The notes beneath the pieces were generated by a model. The model saw only the letters and a program-made list of their open reading frames with translations. It was not told where the DNA came from and ran no database searches. From the NCBI GenBank assembly GCA_016765235.1, contig JAESQH010000029.1, positions 1 through 5,134 of the forward strand: DNA of 5,134 bases, written 5' to 3'. Position 1 is the first letter of the stretch. Each line of letters opens with the position of its first letter. Shown one piece after another: positions 1 to 5,134 of the stretch. The stretch is from Paracoccaceae bacterium. Its GTDB lineage: Bacteria > Pseudomonadota > Alphaproteobacteria > Rhodobacterales > Rhodobacteraceae. Both the position numbers and the translations under genes were made by a program.

Positions 1-2013
1 TGTTATTTGCACCCGCGAATCCATGTTCATAACAGAAACTGCTACACCCAACCCATAGGACTTCGGCGCAATCGCAACTTCGGTTTGTGCGTGTGACTGG
101 ATGTAGAGGCTTTGCGCGGCGCTATCGAAGGCTTTTGGCAATAACGTGTTCAAGCCATACGCCCCATCCCCGAAGAACGAATATGTTTCTTCCAGCAGTC
201 CACCTGAAAAGAGTTGTCCGTTGTCCGCAAACTCGGTCTCTGCATTGGCAGTGGATGCGATAACTCCGGCGCGCTTCCAATTGCCGTTGGCTGTAATGTT
301 CGACCCGGAAATAAGGATCGAGGCATCCGCCTCCATCACTTGCACTTGCACAGGGAACAACCCGTTAACCGTAGTAAGACCGCGCGTTAGAACATCTTCG
401 ATCATCGATACGGCGTTATCGAGGAAATCTTCCAACACCTGTTTGTTCGTCTCTGCTTGTGCGTCGGCCTCATTAATCTGCGTTTCTTCAATGGTCGCGT
501 CAGAATCGCCCAGTTTATTGCCACTAATCGCGAATGCGGTCATCAGAACCGATCCACCCTCAACGGTGGCATTGGTAATCTCGATCTTTGCTTCCGAGTT
601 TGGTGTATCAATCGCCCACACGATACGGTCGGTGCGATCCCGCGCCAAAAGCGCAATGATCCCGCCCTTGGCGGCGCCGGTGCCGTCAGCCAGCAAACTT
701 GCGCCGGATTCAATCGTGATGACCGGTGCCACCATGAACAGATCGCCGGCCGTTCCAATAGTGTTATCAACAAACAGATCATCGCCAACGGCCACAACAC
801 GTGTGCTTATTGCGATGTTCGTTTTAAGCGTAACCGTATCTTCACCCACGAGCGCCAGATCACCACCGTTCGTTGCAAGTGCATGATCTACAACTATATC
901 ATCAGCCAGAACCAACACTTCACCCGCAGTCCCAGATGCAGATCCTGCGTTAACTGTACCGCCGACATTCGCGGTCGTATCCGAACGGAGCGAGAAGAAA
1001 CCTCCATCACCGGCAACAGCGCTCGCATCAATTTTCAATCCGCTTTCCATAATCGCGGAGCCTTTGGTGAACAGCACAATCGCGCCCGCATCGCCATTAA
1101 CAAGCCCTTGTTGCGTACCCGAAACATCAATATCCGCTGTGCTGGCGATTGTCAGGATCCCATCAGAAACACCTTCGATCAAGCCGCCGTTTTCATCACC
1201 TCGTTTGGCCGAAAGCCCACCTTCAATATCCAGATTGCCGCCAGCGAACAGGCGGATCACCCCGCCCTCAACCGAAGCGCCGCCCGCCGTTGGAATACCG
1301 TCCACATTCACCGCTGGCGATATGGTTCCAGTTGTCCCGTCATCCGCAACAGCGATCTGACCGCGAAGCAGCATCCTGCCCCCGGCCCGCATCTCAAGAC
1401 GTTCGGCATTTATCGCACCGTAAATTTCGATGGCAGCGGTAGATTCCAGTGGTTCTTGCCCTGCGAAAAGTAACGTCGTTGGCTTGTCTAAAGCTGCATA
1501 AAAATTCGTAGTAGCTTCCGATATCAGATTGTTCTGAAACGCGCTCGTACCGGTTGATAGCGTTAGCTGGCCAGCGTTAATCACACCGCCCGCGTTAACA
1601 ATAAATCCATCAGCGTTAACGAAATACACGTTGCCGCCGATAGTGCCGTTTTTAAGAGCGTTCAATGTACCGCTGACATCCATCCTGCCGCCAGTTATAA
1701 CGTTTACAAGCGCATCCGTGGTGTCCGGTTGATACAAATTAACCGTTTCAATTGCATCAATCGTGAAACTGGAAAACGAGTTGAATGCAGTATTGTTCTT
1801 GATCGTCGTCGTCGTGATATTTGTGACATTACCTGAAATGCTAACACTTGTGACCGTATCACCCGTAATCGTAATCGAACCCGCATAAGCAGGCAGCACC
1901 TGAAGAGACGCGGTCGAAACCATCAAGACGGTACTAATTATCCGGTTACTCAGGCTTTTCGGTTTCCGTCTAATCTGTTTGCGCTTGTTGGCAATGCGGT
2001 TCTGACTATTCAT
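1..2013 (-). CDS. TpsA exoprotein, LktA-like filamentous adhesin (3' end missing)
   Basis: Large secreted beta-helical exoprotein of a two-partner secretion system, expected to cross the outer membrane through the TpsB encoded upstream and act as a surface adhesin or toxin. The frame is open for 671 codons and leaves the window without a stop. An in-frame TGA lies five codons before this ATG, and AGG sits 7 nt upstream, so the start is firm. Residues 1-44 form a signal peptide with a long basic n-region (RKQIRRKPK), a hydrophobic core and cleavage near AYA|GS. The TPS domain spans roughly 45-300, with NNTAFNSFSSF at 73-83 and GGNVYFVNADGFIVNAGG at 126-143, which matches the family's NPNG-type motif but reads NADG. 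Glycine-rich repeats such as GGxIxL and AGGNLDIEG continue to about 490, followed by a more polar, possibly helical stretch at 505-550. There is no cysteine. I recall the N-terminus as resembling proteins named 'leukotoxin LktA family filamentous adhesin'. The TPS assignment is strong; adhesin versus toxin is undecided because the C-terminus is absent. Confidence 0.9.
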   Translation of the reverse strand, partial: MNSQNRIANKRKQIRRKPKSLSNRIISTVLMVSTASLQVLPAYAGSITITGDTVTSVSISGNVTNITTTTIKNNTAFNSFSSFTIDAIETVNLYQPDTTDALVNVITGGRMDVSGTLNALKNGTIGGNVYFVNADGFIVNAGGVINAGQLTLSTGTSAFQNNLISEATTNFYAALDKPTTLLFAGQEPLESTAAIEIYGAINAERLEMRAGGRMLLRGQIAVADDGTTGTISPAVNVDGIPTAGGASVEGGVIRLFAGGNLDIEGGLSAKRGDENGGLIEGVSDGILTIASTADIDVSGTQQGLVNGDAGAIVLFTKGSAIMESGLKIDASAVAGDGGFFSLRSDTTANVGGTVNAGSASGTAGEVLVLADDIVVDHALATNGGDLALVGEDTVTLKTNIAISTRVVAVGDDLFVDNTIGTAGDLFMVAPVITIESGASLLADGTGAAKGGIIALLARDRTDRIVWAIDTPNSEAKIEITNATVEGGSVLMTAFAISGNKLGDSDATIEETQINEADAQAETNKQVLEDFLDNAVSMIEDVLTRGLTTVNGLFPVQVQVMEADASILISGSNITANGNWKRAGVIASTANAETEFADNGQLFSGGLLEETYSFFGDGAYGLNTLLPKAFDSAAQSLYIQSHAQTEVAIAPKSYGLGVAVSVMNMDSRVQIT

Positions 2014-2054
2014 CTTTACGCCTACTCATCAATTCAAGGTACTTACGTCACATA

Positions 2055-2082
2055 CACTGGCGCAGAACATACTGCGCCAGTG
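2055..2082 (-). promoter_or_regulatory. Intercistronic hairpin between IalB-2 and tpsA
   Basis: A perfect 11-bp inverted repeat (CACTGGCGCAG / CTGCGCCAGTG) encloses a 6-nt loop. It begins 7 nt after the IalB-2 stop, which is itself part of three consecutive in-frame stops (TAA TAA TAG, 2092-2084). On the minus strand the stem is followed by TATGTGACG, not a T-run, so it is not a standard intrinsic terminator. On the plus strand the flank ACTATTATTATTG is also poor in T-runs. It may be a partial terminator, an RNase stop or an mRNA 3'-end stabiliser that uncouples tpsA levels from the upstream genes. The stem is seen directly; the function is inferred. Confidence 0.6.
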
Positions 2083-2089
2083 ACTATTA

Positions 2090-2644
2090 TTATTGTTCTA
2101 GAGCAATCATTTCCATCGCTTGCGTGAAGAAGCTAATGTCGACACTCAGGATCACAGGCTCTACGTCTGCATCAGCCCGAAATCCGAACAACATCGTTTC
2201 GGACTCTGCAAATATGGCCAGTTCATCAGCATCAAGCCCAATGGCGGCTTCACAAAGTTCGCCAAAACACCGCTGCCAGATCATCTCGCGTTGCTCGATA
2301 TCATCGCGCCCGGCAAAACGGTAAACTGCACCGCCTGGAAGATAGACGCCAATCGGGACTTGCGCCAACAGCACGGCGCCATCAGTGGCAGGGAGGGCGA
2401 TGAAACGTGCGACCAATTCGTTGGTTTCGCGCAGGCTTAGTTCTTGCACCAGACGACATGCATTTTGACGAACCGAAATCGCTTCGCATGTTACAATCCA
2501 GTCGCCAAATGCGGTGTTGTTTGCCACATCGCTGATTGCAGCTTCAGTACCCTCGGCAGAACTGTCTGTGGTATCCTGCGCCAGGGCAGTACCCGAAATC
2601 ACGACAGCCGCCGTTATTGCTGCGATCTGTTTTAGGTAGTTCAT
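2090..2644 (-). CDS. Invasion-associated locus B (IalB) family protein, second copy
   Basis: Predicted periplasmic protein of 184 residues. A Sec signal peptide (LKQIAAITAAVVISGTALA|QD, cleavage after 22) is followed by an acidic, low-complexity linker at about 23-45. The IalB-type domain then starts with FGDWIVTCE (46-54). Family-like features are CRLVQ (63-67), a hydrophobic PIGVYLPGG strand (97-105), MIWQRC (121-126) and CEA (131-133). Cysteines fall at 53, 63, 126 and 131 and could form two disulfides. The family is named for a Bartonella invasion-associated protein, but its molecular function is not established and no enzymatic role is implied. The ATG is preceded by GGGA 7 nt away and by AGGAAG 13 nt away. 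It lies 76 nt after tpsB and 76 nt before tpsA, so it is probably co-transcribed with both. The C-terminus (VILSVDISFFTQAMEMIALEQ region) departs from the usual glycine-containing ending. Family call is good; the link to TPS is contextual. Confidence 0.85.
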   Translation of the reverse strand: MNYLKQIAAITAAVVISGTALAQDTTDSSAEGTEAAISDVANNTAFGDWIVTCEAISVRQNACRLVQELSLRETNELVARFIALPATDGAVLLAQVPIGVYLPGGAVYRFAGRDDIEQREMIWQRCFGELCEAAIGLDADELAIFAESETMLFGFRADADVEPVILSVDISFFTQAMEMIALEQ

Positions 2645-2720
2645 TCTTACGTCCCATCTTCCTGATTATTAGCGACATTCTCGCCGTCGTTATTTGGTTA
2701 AACCTCTGCGAGGCCATATG

Positions 2721-4229
2721 TTAAAATCTGTAATCCAACCCGAAATACACCTGCGTTACATCCTTGGCGTCGAACCCGAGCGTGTCGATTTGGGGCAAAG
2801 CCACCATCAACAAGCCACTTGCCTGCCCTTTCCAATCCACACGAACACCTGTGCCAATCGAAGCCAAATAATCCTGTTCCGGATTGATTGAACCGTCGAT
2901 CCGATACGGCACAACAATGGCGGCATCAAAGAACGCAAACGGGCTGAAGCTGAAATCCGGCATGGATTCTGGCTCGAAATTCCGCAGTGGCGAGATTTGT
3001 GCTTTAAGCGCCAAACCACTGTCACCACCGCGAATGTTGTTTGGATACCCACGAACACTGGTCGCCCCGCCAACGCTGAACAGGCGTGCAACGGGCAAGT
3101 TAGACCCCTGCGAATATTGCCCAGTTAGGGAAACATCCAGTAGTGCCTTATCTGAAATACTGCGGGTGTAATCCACCGCCATATAACCAAGATAAAATTC
3201 CCCTTCGGTCTCTGAGGTACCTTGCGCATCCGTACTGCCCGCCTTGATTCCCAAGGTCGCTGAAAGCAAAGCCGTATCAAAACGACGGACATAGGAGGCC
3301 TGAAGAACCACTTCGCCAAGCGTTACGTCCGAGAAATCTTCGCCCTCGATAGTCGAGGTGCTCGATTCACCCGCCAAACCACCCTCAAGAATAACGTGGG
3401 AATACGGCCGCACGCGCAATGGGCGGCGATAGGACAGACTTCCGGTAACCGAGTTTGACAAAATATTAACCGGCTCGAAAACCCCTTCGATTATGCTGGA
3501 GTCTGTATAGCTGACGGTCGCAATAACACGGCCACCCTCCGGTCCTACAGGGCGGGAATAACCAAGCGAGCCAGAATACGAGCCTTCCGACCCTTGCAAC
3601 TGCATGGAAAGCACATCACGCCAACCGGTTACACTGGACCAACGCCCAAATAACGAGCCGCGATATTCCCCCGTGGCTTCAGTCCCGAAATTATCAACCG
3701 AAACCGTCCAGTCAAACCGATCTGGTTCCTCAGCCGATATGATTGCGACAGTTGTACCCGGCGTGTCGCCCGGCGCAAACGACAAAAGTGGCACGAGGTC
3801 ATGCGAGATTTCATAAACGCGTAAATCACGTTCCAGCGCTTCGAAATCCGGCATCCCGCCAGCTTCCAGCGAAATGGATCGGGTCACGAATTCCGGCTTG
3901 GTCCGCTCAAACCCCGCGATCCGAATTTCACTAATGGTTGCTTCGACCAGTTCAACACGCAGCACACCATCAGTAATTTCTTGCGGCGGCAGAATTGCTC
4001 GCGCCGTCAGAATTCCACTAACGGAGTACAACTCCTGAACTTCAGCGACCATCTCTTGAAGATCGGCAAAAATAATCGGGCGGTTGACGACGCCTTGCGC
4101 TATTTCCTGCAACTTTTCCTCTTGCAGATAAGCGGACTCGGTAAACTGCACGCCAGAAATCTCAAAGCTTTGCGCCAAGATTGGCGTCGTTGCGATAAGT
4201 GCAATTACGAAAACGATACTACGAAACAT
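2721..4229 (-). CDS. TpsB outer-membrane transporter (ShlB/FhaC/HecB family)
   Basis: Outer-membrane Omp85-superfamily pore that recognises the TPS domain of its partner in the periplasm and threads it to the surface. It has 502 residues. The signal peptide is 1-19 (cut near ILA|QS). POTRA 1 spans about 21-98 (FEISGVQFTES; YSVSGILTARAILPPQEI at 68-85) and POTRA 2 about 99-165. The 16-strand barrel should run from about 172 to the end, with DNFGTEATGEYR (179-190), the SYRRP strand (266-270), the lid-loop signature VRGYPNN (392-398), the FAFFDAA strand (431-437) and a terminal phenylalanine after GLDY, as expected for BAM insertion. POTRA 1 begins almost directly after the signal peptide, so the N-terminal plug helix and linker of FhaC appear absent; this agrees with the shorter length (FhaC precursor is about 580). 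There is no cysteine. The ATG overlaps the upstream stop and has GAGGG 9 nt upstream. The putative substrate is tpsA, two genes downstream. Confidence 0.95.
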   Translation of the reverse strand: MFRSIVFVIALIATTPILAQSFEISGVQFTESAYLQEEKLQEIAQGVVNRPIIFADLQEMVAEVQELYSVSGILTARAILPPQEITDGVLRVELVEATISEIRIAGFERTKPEFVTRSISLEAGGMPDFEALERDLRVYEISHDLVPLLSFAPGDTPGTTVAIISAEEPDRFDWTVSVDNFGTEATGEYRGSLFGRWSSVTGWRDVLSMQLQGSEGSYSGSLGYSRPVGPEGGRVIATVSYTDSSIIEGVFEPVNILSNSVTGSLSYRRPLRVRPYSHVILEGGLAGESSTSTIEGEDFSDVTLGEVVLQASYVRRFDTALLSATLGIKAGSTDAQGTSETEGEFYLGYMAVDYTRSISDKALLDVSLTGQYSQGSNLPVARLFSVGGATSVRGYPNNIRGGDSGLALKAQISPLRNFEPESMPDFSFSPFAFFDAAIVVPYRIDGSINPEQDYLASIGTGVRVDWKGQASGLLMVALPQIDTLGFDAKDVTQVYFGLDYRF

Positions 4230-4243
4230 TAATTAGCGCCCTC
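4227..4243 (-). promoter_or_regulatory. TAATG stop-start overlap with tpsB ribosome binding site
   Basis: The stop of the first IalB gene (TAA, 4231-4229) shares its last base with the tpsB start (ATG, 4229-4227). A GAGGG Shine-Dalgarno element (4243-4239) lies inside the last codons of the upstream gene, 9 nt before the ATG. This arrangement is typical of translational coupling and supports the tpsB start chosen here. It also ties the IalB protein and the transporter to a single message. Confidence 0.8.
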
Positions 4244-4744
4244 AGCGGCGATAAGCCCTGCCGTTAATCCCATCAACGAGACATCAAACACCACCGGCGG
4301 CATATCTGCGGCAGGGCGATATCGAACCTCGGCGGTCCGACCACGCTTCCAAGCGCGCAATGTTGCGACGTCCATTGCCATGACCGCTTCGCACGCTTTG
4401 ACACTGCACCGAAGGAACGTCGCCTCCAAAGGCGCATCTGGTGCGACTGTTGAAAATAGGCCGGATGCGAGATGTACATTCGGCGGTACCAAAAACTGGA
4501 TAATTGCGGGTGCGCCAGTCTTGGAGTTGGATAAAGCTATCCGAAGCGTTGCCAACCAGTTTCGATCGGTGGAGGCTACGGTTTGCGCCAAAACGCAGGT
4601 TGATTCCGAATCGGGACAAGACAAGGCCCAATCGCCGAATCGATTTGATTCGCTCAACGCTGGTCTAATTGAAAATAACCCAATAATTATTGTGAAAAAC
4701 ACTAATTTCCCTACTCGCAACAATACCTCGAAACCCACAAACAT
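4229..4744 (-). CDS. Invasion-associated locus B (IalB) family protein, first copy
   Basis: Predicted periplasmic or membrane-tethered protein of up to 171 residues, first gene of the TPS cluster. A hydrophobic signal segment (KLVFFTIIIGLFSI, 13-26) is followed by a probable cleavage site ALS|ES after 31. The IalB-type domain starts at once with FGDWALSC (36-43) and has CVLAQ (50-54), the IIQFLVPPNVHL strand (81-92), LRC...CEA (111-120) and a characteristic ending VVFDVSLMGLTAGL (151-164). Cysteines are at 43, 50, 113 and 118. The 63-residue C2-C3 spacing and the C-x4-C pair match the second copy exactly, although the two proteins otherwise differ greatly. The start is uncertain: the ATG at 4744 has no visible Shine-Dalgarno, while in-frame TTG codons at residues 8-9 follow a GAGG and would give a shorter, more usual signal peptide. 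It overlaps tpsB by one base. Its role in the TPS system is inferred from position. Confidence 0.85.
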   Translation of the reverse strand: MFVGFEVLLRVGKLVFFTIIIGLFSIRPALSESNRFGDWALSCPDSESTCVLAQTVASTDRNWLATLRIALSNSKTGAPAIIQFLVPPNVHLASGLFSTVAPDAPLEATFLRCSVKACEAVMAMDVATLRAWKRGRTAEVRYRPAADMPPVVFDVSLMGLTAGLIAAEGAN

Positions 4745-4987
4745 CTGAATAATATGTTAATATTCGCAAAGGCTAGTAAAAAAATCGATACATATCAAGC
4801 AGTTTAATTTGGCTAAATTCGTGACCAAATCACCCAATAAACGTTGCAATTGCGCGCGCACGTTGGTTTGAAATTCCGTGCATTCGAAAGTAGTGCGTCG
4901 TTCAAGCGAAGCATTTAGCTGGCATGCGGTTGGCCGCATGTTTAAAGTCTCTGAAAATCTGCTGCTCTCCAGAAAGTGCTTAACTCG
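4745..4987. other. Divergent intergenic region, TPS operon / kynU
   Basis: These 243 bases separate the leftward TPS cluster from the rightward kynU and must carry both promoters if neither is read from further away. The half next to the IalB gene is AT-rich (dyad AATAT-gtta-ATATT at 4751-4764, a seven-A run near 4778-4784). The middle contains ATTTGG-N12-CCAAAT (4807-4830) and the palindrome TGCGCGCGCA (4851-4860). A stronger dyad lies at 4923-4940. I could not identify a convincing -35/-10 pair on either strand. No RNA gene or credible ORF is visible; a 60-codon minus-strand frame (4939-4757) has no signal peptide, no recognisable domain and a composition unlike the neighbours. Confidence 0.6.
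4923..4940. promoter_or_regulatory. Inverted repeat in the kynU leader (possible operator)
   Basis: CATGCGG and CCGCATG form a perfect 7-bp dyad around a TTGG spacer, 47 nt before the kynU ATG. As RNA it would be a small hairpin followed only by TTTAAA, which is weak for a terminator; as DNA it is a plausible binding site for a dimeric regulator. Kynurenine-pathway genes are often controlled by substrate-sensing regulators such as KynR (Lrp/AsnC family) in other bacteria, but nothing in this window names the regulator. Confidence 0.4.
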
Positions 4988-5134
4988 ATGACTGACTTTA
5001 CGAAGACCAAAGCCATGTTCAATATACCGACTGGCACGATCTATCTTGACGGAAACTCTTTAGGGCCCCTTCCCAAAGATGCGCCGGTTCGGGTTGCAAA
5101 TATGTTGAAAGACGAGTGGGGCGAGATGTTGATT
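4988..5134 (+). CDS. kynU: Kynureninase, N-terminal 49 codons (runs off window)
   Basis: Kynureninase is a cytoplasmic PLP-dependent hydrolase that cleaves L-kynurenine to anthranilate and L-alanine (and 3-hydroxykynurenine to 3-hydroxyanthranilate) in tryptophan catabolism. Only the N-terminus is present. The diagnostic block is TGTIYLDGNSLGPLP (15-29), followed by a helix ending in EWGEMLI (43-49), both hallmark segments of the family. The lysine that binds PLP lies beyond the window. The frame is open from an upstream TGA at 4952. I chose ATG 4988 because MTDFTKTKAMF matches the usual family start length; a GTG at 4976 is an alternative, and the Shine-Dalgarno is weak (AGAAAG about 12 nt upstream). 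It is divergent from the TPS cluster, with no functional link apparent. Confidence 0.9.
   Translation, partial: MTDFTKTKAMFNIPTGTIYLDGNSLGPLPKDAPVRVANMLKDEWGEMLI

Noticed and set aside
146..886. Open plus-strand frame of 246 codons antisense to tpsA
   Set aside because: Ser/Pro/Ala-rich shadow of the same gene with no recognisable domain. Overlap with the other antisense frame shows that stop-free antisense frames are common here.
457..1473. Open plus-strand frame of 338 codons antisense to tpsA
   Set aside because: It lies opposite an uninterrupted tpsA frame with clear TPS motifs. Its translation is rich in Arg, Asn and Cys with no domain or signal peptide, as expected from the complement of an Ala/Gly/Thr-rich gene.
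1802..1815. Short run of CGT triplets in tpsA (possible phase-variation tract)
   Set aside because: Only about four triplet units, and triplet changes would not shift the frame. It encodes the TTTT of the conserved ITTTTIK segment, so it is explained by the protein.
2014..2653. GACGTAAG repeated upstream of the second IalB gene (2646-2653) and in the spacer before tpsA (2042-2049), with a similar GGCGTAAAG just before tpsA
   Set aside because: Eight-base similarity at two spacers could be chance or simply related ribosome-binding contexts; positions relative to the starts differ.
2703..2713. CCTC-TGC-GAGG mini-dyad after tpsB
   Set aside because: A four-base stem with a three-base loop and no T-run is too weak to call a terminator.
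4868..4896. TTGAAA-N17-TAGTGC as a kynU promoter
   Set aside because: The -35 is fair but the -10 matches consensus at only two of six positions, so it is not supported.
4757..4939. 60-codon minus-strand frame upstream of the first IalB gene
   Set aside because: It sits in an AT-rich promoter region, has no Shine-Dalgarno, and its product shows no signal peptide or domain.

Overview
The window looks like a chromosomal segment of an alphaproteobacterium, probably a Rhodobacterales-like or related marine lineage. This rests on two invasion-associated locus B (IalB) family genes, a family mainly seen in Alphaproteobacteria, on a kynureninase whose N-terminus resembles alphaproteobacterial versions, and on moderate GC in genes with AT-richer spacers. 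The genus cannot be fixed from the sequence alone.

Layout. Positions 4744 down to 1 (minus strand) hold four genes in one direction that look like a two-partner secretion (TPS, type Vb) operon. In transcription order they are: a small IalB-family periplasmic protein (4744-4229); an FhaC/ShlB-type outer-membrane transporter, TpsB (4229-2721); a second, divergent IalB-family protein (2644-2090); and the N-terminal 671 codons of a large filamentous exoprotein, TpsA, resembling the leukotoxin LktA family of adhesins (2013 down to 1, running off the left edge). The first two genes overlap by one base (TAATG). The other two junctions are both 76 bases, and the second holds an 11-bp hairpin that may set the ratio of exoprotein to transporter. 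Positions 4745-4987 are a divergent promoter region with several small dyads. From 4988 rightwards (plus strand) lies the first 49 codons of kynureninase (kynU), an unrelated tryptophan-catabolism gene that runs off the right edge.

How the genes may work together. Every product of the four-gene cluster has an apparent Sec signal peptide. TpsB should fold as a POTRA-barrel pore and export TpsA to the surface as a beta-helical filament. The two IalB proteins share the same four-cysteine pattern although their sequences are otherwise very different, and they sit immediately before and after tpsB. The most interesting idea in the window is that they are dedicated periplasmic accessory factors of this TPS system. 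That role is inferred from gene order only.
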